From assembly GCA_030154085.1 (NCBI GenBank), contig JASKKR010000002.1, positions 1 through 64,000 of the forward strand: a stretch of DNA of 64,000 bases, written 5' to 3'. The translations under genes and the position numbers were made by a program. The stretch is from Candidatus Cloacimonadota bacterium. GTDB taxonomy: Bacteria; Cloacimonadota; Cloacimonadia; Cloacimonadales; Cloacimonadaceae. Below the pieces are notes generated by a model. That model made no database searches, was not told the origin of the DNA, and saw nothing but the letters and a program-made list of their open reading frames with translations. Below are positions 46,556 to 54,525 of the stretch, one piece after another (position 1 is the stretch's first letter; each line of letters starts with the position of its first letter).

Positions 46556-47665
46556 ATGATGTTTTTAAGAATAATCCAAGATATAGCCCTGATGAGCGGA
46601 ATAGGAATATTGCTGGCATTAGTGATGGTTATCGCACAAAGGTGGCTCAGCAATTATGGCGAACTCAATATCAACATCAATTCCAAAAAAGATCTCACAG
46701 TAACCGGTGGGAACAGCTTGCTAAGTAGTTTGAGTGAGAAGCAAATCTTCATTCCTTCTGCGTGTGGTGGTCGCGGTACATGCGGAGCATGCAAATGCAA
46801 AGTCATTGAAGGCGGAGGACCACTTCTACCAACTGAGAAACCATTATTAAGCAAGGCCGAGATCGAAGACCATATCCGCTTAGCCTGTCAGGTAAAAATA
46901 AAGAGCGATATCAAGATTGAGATTCCAGAAAGCATTTTTAATATTAAGCGCTTTCATTCTGAGATTGAGGAGATTATCGATTATACCTATGATATCAAAG
47001 GTATTACTTTCAAATTGCTTAATGGCGAAACCATAGATTTCAAAGCCGGACAATATATTCAGTTGGAGACCCAACCTTATGGCAAAGTAAAACAAAGTGT
47101 TGTGCGCGCATACTCTATATCTTCTAAACCTGAGTTAAAAGATCGCATTCAGCTCATCATCCGCTTGGTACCCGAAGGCATCTGCACCACATGGGTGCAC
47201 AATTATCTCAAAGTAGGAGACAAGGTTAATTTCACCGGTCCTTACGGTGACTTTTATATTCGCGATACCAATGCCGATATCATCTTTGTGGCTGGAGGCT
47301 CTGGTCAAGCTCCCATCAAATCCATGCTTGAGCACCTCAAAGAGGTAGGCACCGATCGCAAGATGAGTTTTTTCTTTGGTGCCAGAACTACTAAAGATCT
47401 ATATCTGACTGAAGAAATGCTCGCCTTTGAAAAGCATTTTAATGATTTCCACTATATCCCGGTGCTATCACATCCCGAACCTGATGAAAATTGGCAAGGG
47501 CGCATCGGATTTGTAATGCCATATTTCAAGGAAGCGATCAGAGACCCCAAAAATACGGAGGCCTACCTTTGCGGGAGTCCGGGAATGATCGCTGGAGTAA
47601 CTAAATCTCTTGTCGAGGAATATAGCCTGGACAAAGATAAAATCTATTACGATAGTTTTGGATAA
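46556..47665 (+). CDS. nqrF: NqrF: NADH-oxidising subunit with 2Fe-2S ferredoxin domain
   Basis: This 369-aa protein has an N-terminal membrane anchor, a plant-type ferredoxin domain with SACGGRGTCGACKC and a later LACQV Cys (four cluster Cys), an FAD domain (VRAYSISSKPE) and an NAD domain (VAGGSGQAPIKSML), ending YYDSFG. It oxidises NADH and feeds electrons to the flavin subunits, which makes the complex Nqr-like despite the short RnfD-like first subunit. AAGGGG lies just before the ATG. nqrA is absent from the operon. Confidence 0.93.
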   Translation: MMFLRIIQDIALMSGIGILLALVMVIAQRWLSNYGELNININSKKDLTVTGGNSLLSSLSEKQIFIPSACGGRGTCGACKCKVIEGGGPLLPTEKPLLSKAEIEDHIRLACQVKIKSDIKIEIPESIFNIKRFHSEIEEIIDYTYDIKGITFKLLNGETIDFKAGQYIQLETQPYGKVKQSVVRAYSISSKPELKDRIQLIIRLVPEGICTTWVHNYLKVGDKVNFTGPYGDFYIRDTNADIIFVAGGSGQAPIKSMLEHLKEVGTDRKMSFFFGARTTKDLYLTEEMLAFEKHFNDFHYIPVLSHPEPDENWQGRIGFVMPYFKEAIRDPKNTEAYLCGSPGMIAGVTKSLVEEYSLDKDKIYYDSFG

Positions 47666-47669
47666 TAAC

Positions 47670-48122
47670 ATGAAGCAAACACCAATAGATAAACGAATCA
47701 CAGCTCGTATGCAGCCAGGGAACCTTACTTATAACGGTTTTTTGGGTACTGATAGAAGAGATTTTCGACAGATCATCGCCGATGATGAAATGGCTTTGGA
47801 TAAATTAGGCAAGACCGCTGAAGAGATAGCTGACAGATTGGAATATTTTCAGAACCAAAGCTATGACTCTTTCCAAGGTCCTGCTATAGTCGACAAAATA
47901 TATGAAGTAGAAACTGAGGTAGTGCGTGGATTTCTGCCTTGTCCGTTTGGGCATAATGGCATATACCGCAAAAGCTTCACGACTGTGAAGAACACCATCA
48001 CGGGGAAGAGTTTTACTTTTACTGCCCTGAATATACACTTGATCAGAGAGCATCATTTCTTTGAAGGTAAAGACTCTCACTTCCGCTTGGAACCTCATGA
48101 AATAGTAGCAGAACTTTTCTGA
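47670..48122 (+). CDS. Conserved-looking protein of unknown function after nqrF
   Basis: This 150-aa soluble protein starts at the ATG at 47670, 4 nt after the nqrF stop; the frame is open further upstream but overlaps nqrF. The N-terminus is basic (MKQTPIDKRITARMQPG), the middle is helical and acidic (KLGKTAEEIADRLEYFQNQ), and the C-terminal part has PCPFGHNGIYRKSFT and HLIREHHFFEGKDSHFRL, a Cys/His-rich pattern that could bind a metal. I do not recognise the family. Operon position suggests, but does not prove, a link with the Nqr complex. Confidence 0.75.
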   Translation: MKQTPIDKRITARMQPGNLTYNGFLGTDRRDFRQIIADDEMALDKLGKTAEEIADRLEYFQNQSYDSFQGPAIVDKIYEVETEVVRGFLPCPFGHNGIYRKSFTTVKNTITGKSFTFTALNIHLIREHHFFEGKDSHFRLEPHEIVAELF

Positions 48123-48134
48123 AGAAAATATATA

Positions 48135-48164
48135 TTGACGAAGACAGTATCTCGCCAAACTTGG
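48135..48164 (+). promoter_or_regulatory. Promoter candidate of the zinc-ribbon gene
   Basis: TTGACG (48135-48140) with AACTTGG at 48158-48164, the same string as in the tRNA-Leu promoter at the same distance. A second TTGACG at 48176 has no matching downstream element. Confidence 0.45.
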
Positions 48165-48214
48165 TATTCTGCCTATTGACGTTTGTAAATTAATGATAAT
48201 ATAAGGAGTTCCAA

Positions 48215-48391
48215 ATGGCAAAAAATCATCGTGGCAAAGAAGTCAAAAAATTGCCGAACCAGGGACGTGGAGAATGCCCAGCGTGCCACCGTACCGGCGT
48301 AAAATTGCTCTATGATGTAAAAGTAGAAGACCAGACCATTAAAGTCTGTAAAAACTGCAAAAACTTACCCCCTGAAAAGATAGTAGCCTAA
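48215..48391 (+). CDS. 58-aa zinc-ribbon protein
   Basis: This short gene has an excellent ribosome-binding site (ATAAGGAG, 6-7 nt before ATG). The product starts MAKNHRGKEVKKLPNQGRGE, a basic ribosomal-protein-like tail, followed by CPACHRTGVKLLYDV and KVCKNCKNLP, two CxxC pairs forming a rubredoxin-type zinc ribbon. It is probably a small RNA- or ribosome-associated protein; the family is not one I can name. It has its own promoter candidate and a terminator just downstream. Confidence 0.88.
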   Translation: MAKNHRGKEVKKLPNQGRGECPACHRTGVKLLYDVKVEDQTIKVCKNCKNLPPEKIVA

Positions 48392-48407
48392 GTCGCTACA
48401 TTTGTTT

Positions 48408-48435
48408 GGGAGGGCTATGCTCTCCCTTTCTTTTA
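48408..48435 (+). terminator. Intrinsic terminator after the zinc-ribbon gene
   Basis: GGGAG (48408-48412) and following GGC pair with GCT-CTCCC around a TAT loop, then TTTCTTTT. It separates the zinc-ribbon gene from rsmA, and argues that rsmA starts at 48441 rather than at the TTG or ATG lying inside the hairpin. Confidence 0.65.
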
Positions 48436-48440
48436 TCAGC

Positions 48441-49223
48441 ATGAAAGCTATCAAAGGACTGGGGCAACATTTTCTTAATGATTCTTCTATCGCATCCAAA
48501 ATCGCCGATCTAGGCAAGATTCAGCCCGACGAAAGAGTCTGGGAGATAGGTCCCGGACCCGGCATCTTAACTCATGAATTGCTCAAGCAGGGTGCCAAAC
48601 TGGAAGCTTTTGAGCTGGATAGACGCATGGCTCGAGTCCTTACAGATCGTTTTGGGGATAGCATAGATCTTTCGTTAATCGACATTCTAAAACTTGATTG
48701 GCAAAAGCAACTTTTGAAGGATGCAATCCCCCTCAAATTGATCGCAAACATACCATATCAGATCACCTCTCCTCTTCTTTATAGGATCGAAGCACATGCC
48801 AAAAGCTTCAGTCGCATTGTGCTTATGATCCAGCAGGAAGTAGCTGAGCGGTTATCAGCAGTTCCCGGAAGTAAAAATTTCGGTCCCCTCACCCTTCGTT
48901 TAGGATTGCTTTTTGACATCCACACTGCGTTCAAGGTTGGCAAAGAATCTTTCAATCCCATGCCCAAGGTAGATTCTGCAGTGATAGTGATGACCCCCAG
49001 ACAAGATCCTTTAGGGATATCTTCACCGACCATATTTTATGAATTGATAACGGCTGCTTTTGCTCATCGCCGCAAAACTCTTAGAAATAACCTCATCCCT
49101 ATGATCGGCAAAGAGAAATTGGGCAAATTGGAGCAAAATTGCCAAATAGATTTTAGCCGAAGAGCGGAGACTCTTAGTGAAAAGGATTATATTCTTCTTA
49201 GTGATCTTATCGCTGAGTTGTAG
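48441..49223 (+). CDS. rsmA: 16S rRNA (adenine1518/1519-N6) dimethyltransferase RsmA/KsgA
   Basis: This 260-aa methyltransferase dimethylates two adjacent adenines in the 3' hairpin of 16S rRNA. KGLGQHFLNDSSIASKI opens the protein as in the family; the SAM motif is EIGPGPGILTHEL and the catalytic motif NIPYQITSPLLY. The start at 48441 gives MKAIKGLGQHFLN; upstream in-frame TTG (48402) and ATG (48417) fall within the preceding terminator hairpin. No strong ribosome-binding site is seen. Its last 47 nt overlap the next gene in another frame. Confidence 0.93.
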   Translation: MKAIKGLGQHFLNDSSIASKIADLGKIQPDERVWEIGPGPGILTHELLKQGAKLEAFELDRRMARVLTDRFGDSIDLSLIDILKLDWQKQLLKDAIPLKLIANIPYQITSPLLYRIEAHAKSFSRIVLMIQQEVAERLSAVPGSKNFGPLTLRLGLLFDIHTAFKVGKESFNPMPKVDSAVIVMTPRQDPLGISSPTIFYELITAAFAHRRKTLRNNLIPMIGKEKLGKLEQNCQIDFSRRAETLSEKDYILLSDLIAEL

Positions 49224-50961
49224 CCTTTTCGCTCAAAATCGAGGAATAGAGTTTTATCTCTACAACAGCGACAACATCCGCTTGCTCGAATCCAGCTTAG
49301 GATATCAAATCAATCCCATCAAATACGGAAGCATGGAGATCATCGGACAAAGCTCTTGGGAAGAACGGCTAAACTTCAATCAACAGACGCGCATTTCCCG
49401 CTTGAGCAGCAGCTTTAGCTACTACAAGTACAGCCTCATCCATGGCATTTCCATGGGCTATGAATCTCTATATGATGCCAGCGATCTTGATCCCAATGCA
49501 TATGTCAACAAGAACGGAAACATAGGTTATCAGCTCTGGTGGAATCCTATAGACAGTTTATCCATGGGTATTCAGACCAATGCTTGGATCCGCAATGAAC
49601 AAGATCGCTATCTGGTGGGGAACCTTCTTAAAAGTGATGGACTGCAGATTAGCTCTCATACCTCCTATCGTTTAGATAGGGATAAAGTCACTGCCAAACT
49701 TTCCACCCAAACCGATCATAAAAAAATGGATTGGGAAGCATATCAGGATCTGGCAGCAAATGCCCAAATGACTTGGTATTTCCCAAACATATACTGGGAT
49801 TCTCGGATTAGCGTCAGCCATAGACAGGATGATATTTACAATCTCTATCCTGGTCAAACCAAAGAGATTAGCAGCTACTACAAACAGGACACTCAGAGAA
49901 GAAATTCGTTGAGCATAATCAGCAGCTTGGACTACAACCCCAATGAACAGTTTGTAATAAGCCTAAATGAACACTATTCCGAAAAGCGGACAAAGCTCAA
50001 AGAAAATATCGTACGTAACAACGGCGAATTCTTCAATGAACTAAACCTTGTGCTGGATTATGCCGTTCATCCCAATCTCACCCTCAGTAGCGAAGTAGGA
50101 CACCAACTTGCAATCAAAGACTTTAGCTACGCCGAAAACACTCGCCACGTGGAAAATCGTAAACTCTCCAGCAGCGCCGCCTGGGAATATAGCGATCAGG
50201 ATTCTCTCATCGCTTCCGTCGGTATCAATCTGCAAAGGACATTCTTCCCGCGCAACGACAATCGCTGGGATAATGACCTAAGGAGCAGAAACCTACGCTT
50301 AGGTTGGAAGCATTACTTGTGGGATATTATCCGCCTCAGTAACTGGTTCTTATACACAATCAGGGAAGACGTATATCTGGATTCCTTGCTCTCAGCAAAC
50401 AACCATGACCTCAAAAGCATCAGCTACCTCCCCAAGATCGATATCCTGCTTGGAGATCGTATTGTTTTTACCCAAAACTATCAGCTCCGAACTGATTATA
50501 CTGACTATCACTTTGAAACTGAGCGAACCGGAAAGCTATATCGACAATTAGGCTATCGATACAACTTGATTTTTGATAGCTACCCTTACATCGCTAGATC
50601 GATGGACAACAAATGGTTGAGCCTCCCCTACAGAAGAAATCGAGGCTCTGCATTTATGATAGACGTGGGCTTTTCATATGAAGAAAATCAATATGCTTCC
50701 AAAGTAACCAACTTCTACCAGATTGAGACCAAGAACCGCAAATACCAGGCCAGCCTGATGCTAAAGCATGATATTGGTGATTTTTATTATAGCATTAATC
50801 ACCTATATTCTTGGGGAACTTGGACAGAATATGGTCTGGATTTTGCCGCTAACTGGAACTTTGACAATGGTTCTTGGCTGGAATTGTCCCTTAGCCCAAT
50901 ATCTGAAGACCTCAAAGACATTGACTGGCGCAGTTCAGTTACTCTGAATCTAAGGTTTTGA
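49177..50961 (+). CDS. Outer-membrane beta-barrel-type protein, unknown function
   Basis: This 594-aa protein has a GTG start and a signal peptide (VKRIIFFLVILSLSCSLFAQ). The mature chain is full of alternating Tyr/Trp/Asn-rich strands separated by turns and ends SSVTLNLRF, a C-terminal Phe expected of barrels assembled by BAM. GGAG lies 9 nt before the GTG. It starts inside rsmA (47-nt overlap), which is long for unrelated products; the good signal peptide and binding site support the start. I cannot name a family. Confidence 0.75.
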   Translation: MKRIIFFLVILSLSCSLFAQNRGIEFYLYNSDNIRLLESSLGYQINPIKYGSMEIIGQSSWEERLNFNQQTRISRLSSSFSYYKYSLIHGISMGYESLYDASDLDPNAYVNKNGNIGYQLWWNPIDSLSMGIQTNAWIRNEQDRYLVGNLLKSDGLQISSHTSYRLDRDKVTAKLSTQTDHKKMDWEAYQDLAANAQMTWYFPNIYWDSRISVSHRQDDIYNLYPGQTKEISSYYKQDTQRRNSLSIISSLDYNPNEQFVISLNEHYSEKRTKLKENIVRNNGEFFNELNLVLDYAVHPNLTLSSEVGHQLAIKDFSYAENTRHVENRKLSSSAAWEYSDQDSLIASVGINLQRTFFPRNDNRWDNDLRSRNLRLGWKHYLWDIIRLSNWFLYTIREDVYLDSLLSANNHDLKSISYLPKIDILLGDRIVFTQNYQLRTDYTDYHFETERTGKLYRQLGYRYNLIFDSYPYIARSMDNKWLSLPYRRNRGSAFMIDVGFSYEENQYASKVTNFYQIETKNRKYQASLMLKHDIGDFYYSINHLYSWGTWTEYGLDFAANWNFDNGSWLELSLSPISEDLKDIDWRSSVTLNLRF

Positions 50962-50991
50962 TTGACAAAATTAGCCTCATGGAATCTTATG
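50962..50991 (+). promoter_or_regulatory. Promoter of the SRP RNA gene
   Basis: TTGACA (50962-50967), a 17-nt spacer, then TCTTATGG (50985-50992). Transcription would begin about 50997, exactly the first base of the RNA's closing stem, so this promoter is well anchored. The -35 overlaps the end of the preceding gene. Confidence 0.7.
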
Positions 50992-50996
50992 GCTTA

Positions 50997-51087
50997 GCCA
51001 GGTACAGCCAATGTCTGAATGTGAACCATGTCAGGTCGGGAACGAAGCAGCATTAAGCAATCTCGGACATGTGCGCTGCCACCTGGC
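50997..51087 (+). ncRNA. ffs: Signal recognition particle RNA (4.5S, small bacterial type)
   Basis: This 91-nt RNA has a closing stem GCCAGGT (50997-51003) / ACCTGGC (51081-51087). The apical domain has ATGTC...GACAT, the symmetric-loop strand GTCAGGT, a GGAA tetraloop (within CGGGAACG) and the AAGCAGC strand that binds Ffh. It targets nascent membrane and secreted proteins together with Ffh and FtsY. Confidence 0.94.
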
Positions 51088-51169
51088 ATTATTGTAGCCT
51101 CGGCTTCTAAATTGTATCATCTTTTTTGATGAGCTAATACCCAACCAATGCGGGTTTTGAAGGATTCAT

Positions 51170-54034
51170 ATGAAGAAAATATATTTTTGCTTGCTTTTTG
51201 TGTTAAGCTTCATCTTAGCACATGCCTACCCGGTTCGCATCCAAAGCTGGAATCTCGCGCAAGATATCAAAGTTATCAATTCTATGGGCATCAGCATCGA
51301 AAATGTAAATCCTAAAGATGGCGTTATCATAGCTCAACTGCGTGGAGAAGCCGAACATGATCTGCTTCTTGCCCAAGGTTTTGACGCCATCATGATTCCT
51401 GATCTAGCCCGCGATTACTATGAGTATCTAGTGGAAAGCACCAAAAATTCGCGCAACCCTATGGATGCTTATTATAGCATTGATGAATATTATAGTTTCA
51501 TGCAAAATACTGCCTCGGAATATCCCAATATCTGCGAACTTTTACAATATGGATCTTCCCTCCAGGGTCGTCCTTTATATGCCATGAAGATCTCAGATAA
51601 TGTTCAAATTAACGAACCAGAACCGGAAGTTAAGCTCATCGCTAGCATACATGGGGACGAGACTGTGGGCTATGACATGATGATCCGCTTGATTAATTTG
51701 CTCACCTCAGAATACTTGACCAACACCCGAATCACACAAATCGTTGATAATACCGAGCTGTGGATCTCACCACTGATGAATCCAGATGGTTATGTAAATG
51801 GAGTCAGATTCAACGCTATCGGAGTGGATCTCAATCGCAATTTCCCCATGCCTAATGGTGTAACTAATCCAGATGGAAACCCTACCGCTGCCGAAAACCT
51901 TGCTATGATTGATTTCAGCTATGACCATAATTTCTTACTGGGGATCAATTTCCACGGTGGAGCAATGGTGGTCAACTATCCTTGGGATTATACCTACAAT
52001 CTGACTCCTGATGATGCCCTCATCCAAGATATGGCTCTTACCTATTCCTCTCACAACCTGCCCATGTACAATAGCAATGAATTTGACCAGGGTATCACAA
52101 ATGGTGCTCAATGGTATGTCATCACTGGCTCAATGCAGGATTGGAACTATGGCTATACAAACAATATAGAGCTCACTGCGGAAATCAGCAATGTTAAGTG
52201 GCCTCCAGCTTCTACTTTAGACAGCTATTGGTCTGACAATCAGGAATCTATCCTCAGCTATATCGAATACGCTCAAAATGGGGTCAAAGGAATCGTGACC
52301 AATTCCGCCGGCGAAGCCATTCCCGCTACCATCCAGATCATTGGCAATAGCAAGATCACCCGTAACGACCCAAATCTAGGAGATTATCACAGACTGCTTC
52401 TGCCTGGAGAATATGAAATCTGTATCTCAGCACCAGGCTACCTTCCTCAAACTGCTGCAATCACGGTGCCCGATCTCGGATACGTTGTCCATGACGTGAT
52501 CCTTAATAACGCTACCACGATGGGTCTGTATGGATGTGTGAGAAATAAAGATGGCTTTGGTATCCCCAATCTTACTATTACGTTTTTACAAGATGAACCT
52601 ATTACTGTCAGCACTGCTAATGATGGAAGCTTCTTTATATCAGACTTTCAGGAAGGTGATTACCACGTATCATTTTCTTCTGGAGATACCATAATTGCTA
52701 ATCAGTTTGTAGCAATCCGTACTAATAGATTATACGAGCATATCGTTTTCGTGATTGATGATCCCATCTTTTTTGAAGATTTTGAAAATGATCTTTCGGC
52801 ATGGACTGCTGCCTCCCCTTGGGCAATTACTACTGATGGTGATCTTAGTGTCCTGACCGATTCTCCCTCTGGGAACTATGGGAACAATACAAACCGCACC
52901 ATCACCCTTACAGAGCCTATATCTCTGGCAAATATCGAAAGTCCATATTTGAGCTTTAAGGCTCGTTGGGATCTCGAAACTGGCTACGACTATGTCTATG
53001 TAGAAGGTTCACCAAACGGCAGCTCATGGTCTCAATTGGCTAGCTTCACCGGAAATCAACCCACATACGTGCAGCAGGACATTGATTTGGATAATTTCGC
53101 TGGAACTAATTTCTACCTCAGGTTTCATATCGTAACAGATCTATCTCAGACTGCAGATGGCATCTATATTGATAATATTCTGATTTCTGGCAGAGGTTTG
53201 AATGATCGGCTCCTTGGCGACGTCAATCTCGATGGAATGATCGACAGCAGCGATGTCACCACCCTTTTAAACTACACAGTGGGAGCCGAACTTAATGCAA
53301 ATCAGCTTATCAATGCTGATGTGGATCTCATTGATGGGGTCAAAACAGTCGACGCTCAGCAGATTCTACATTTTATGCACAATTCCGCTTTCAGGTTCCC
53401 CGCTCAAAGTTCCGAGCAATATATGCTTCCCGAGATAGAGATAGAAGCCATACTCGATGGAACAAACCTAAAGCTGAGCTTGGACCCAAACCTAAGAAGT
53501 CTGCATCTAAATATCCCCTATCCTATTGCCGAAATGATTTCATCCTTTGAGGGGGGTGATCTTCCTCCCTATTATTCGTTAGATTCTGGTAATGGCATTG
53601 TTAGCGCTGTTCACGAACTTCCTTTCTCCGAGGATTTTCTTATCCTCAAACTTATTGAACCTGAGAAGAACTTTGTAATAGACGCTGAAGTCAATGGTCG
53701 TCCAGTTCTGATCAGTGTAGAACAAGGTAGCTCTAGCCCGTCTGAAAGTCCGGCACTACCGATTACTCTGGGACAAAACTATCCAAATCCTTTTAATCCA
53801 ACCACGACTATCTCATTCTACCTCCCTCAAGCTCAAGAAGTGAGTCTCAAAATCTATAATGTCCGCGGACAATTGATTCGCGTGCTTTACAAGGGCAAGC
53901 TGAACGCTGGCGAGCATAGCTTTGTCTTCGACGCCAAGGACGACCGTAGCAATCCTCTTAGCACAGGAATTTACGTCTATGTTCTGGAGGCACAAGGGGA
54001 AAACCTTAGCAAAAAAATGGTACTAAACAAATGA
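51170..54034 (+). CDS. Secreted M14 zinc carboxypeptidase with dockerin and sorting tail
   Basis: This 954-aa protein has a signal peptide (to about residue 19). The M14 domain (about 115-365) has zinc ligands in SIHGDETVG and INFHGGA, LNRNFP, and catalytic Glu in NIELTAEIS. Next come carboxypeptidase regulatory-like domains (to about 520), a jelly-roll (about 530-680), and a type I dockerin-like pair (DVNLDGMIDSSDV ... NADVDLIDGVKTVDA). A type-IX-like tail (NYPNPFNPTTTISFYLP ... GIYVYVLEAQG ... KKMVLNK) closes it. Probably a surface or released peptidase that trims peptides for uptake. GAAGGA precedes the ATG. The ATGA overlap with the DUF192 gene links translation. Confidence 0.9.
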   Translation: MKKIYFCLLFVLSFILAHAYPVRIQSWNLAQDIKVINSMGISIENVNPKDGVIIAQLRGEAEHDLLLAQGFDAIMIPDLARDYYEYLVESTKNSRNPMDAYYSIDEYYSFMQNTASEYPNICELLQYGSSLQGRPLYAMKISDNVQINEPEPEVKLIASIHGDETVGYDMMIRLINLLTSEYLTNTRITQIVDNTELWISPLMNPDGYVNGVRFNAIGVDLNRNFPMPNGVTNPDGNPTAAENLAMIDFSYDHNFLLGINFHGGAMVVNYPWDYTYNLTPDDALIQDMALTYSSHNLPMYNSNEFDQGITNGAQWYVITGSMQDWNYGYTNNIELTAEISNVKWPPASTLDSYWSDNQESILSYIEYAQNGVKGIVTNSAGEAIPATIQIIGNSKITRNDPNLGDYHRLLLPGEYEICISAPGYLPQTAAITVPDLGYVVHDVILNNATTMGLYGCVRNKDGFGIPNLTITFLQDEPITVSTANDGSFFISDFQEGDYHVSFSSGDTIIANQFVAIRTNRLYEHIVFVIDDPIFFEDFENDLSAWTAASPWAITTDGDLSVLTDSPSGNYGNNTNRTITLTEPISLANIESPYLSFKARWDLETGYDYVYVEGSPNGSSWSQLASFTGNQPTYVQQDIDLDNFAGTNFYLRFHIVTDLSQTADGIYIDNILISGRGLNDRLLGDVNLDGMIDSSDVTTLLNYTVGAELNANQLINADVDLIDGVKTVDAQQILHFMHNSAFRFPAQSSEQYMLPEIEIEAILDGTNLKLSLDPNLRSLHLNIPYPIAEMISSFEGGDLPPYYSLDSGNGIVSAVHELPFSEDFLILKLIEPEKNFVIDAEVNGRPVLISVEQGSSSPSESPALPITLGQNYPNPFNPTTTISFYLPQAQEVSLKIYNVRGQLIRVLYKGKLNAGEHSFVFDAKDDRSNPLSTGIYVYVLEAQGENLSKKMVLNK

Positions 54035-54525
54035 GAAAGTTTTTCTTTGTCATCCTACTAGAATTTATCATTCTCAGCCTTTTTTCGTGTGCAAAAGAGT
54101 CAAAACAAAATGCAGAAAGCTTTCAGAAACCGCAATTCCGTCACGATGCTAATCTTACCATCACAGACCCTGATGGTAATCTCAAAGCAGAATTTAAAGT
54201 AGAAATAGCCCAATCTGAAAACGAGGTGATCCGCGGTCTCAAACACCGAGATCATATGAGCGAAGATCAAGGTATGCTCTTTATCTTTGAACAACTGGAT
54301 TACCAAACATTTTGGATGCAAGATACATATCTGAGCTTGGACATGATCTTCATCGCTCCTGATGGTTCTATCGTATATATAGAAGAAAATACCACACCTT
54401 TTAGCGAGGAAATCATCGTTCCTTCCCGACCAAATCTCTACGTATTGGAAGTTTTGGCTGGTACAGCCGAAAAATTTAATATAAAGGAAGCGGATATAGT
54501 AAAATGGCAAAAGCTACAAAATTAA
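54031..54525 (+). CDS. DUF192 family lipoprotein
   Basis: This 164-aa lipoprotein has lipobox LFSCAKES near residue 20. The mature part is a DUF192 domain (FKVEIAQSENEVIRGLKHRDHMSEDQGMLF, QTFWMQDTYLSLDMIFI), a small beta-barrel fold whose function I do not know. It overlaps the peptidase gene by 4 nt and the deacetylase gene by 22 nt. Confidence 0.9.
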   Translation: MRKFFFVILLEFIILSLFSCAKESKQNAESFQKPQFRHDANLTITDPDGNLKAEFKVEIAQSENEVIRGLKHRDHMSEDQGMLFIFEQLDYQTFWMQDTYLSLDMIFIAPDGSIVYIEENTTPFSEEIIVPSRPNLYVLEVLAGTAEKFNIKEADIVKWQKLQN

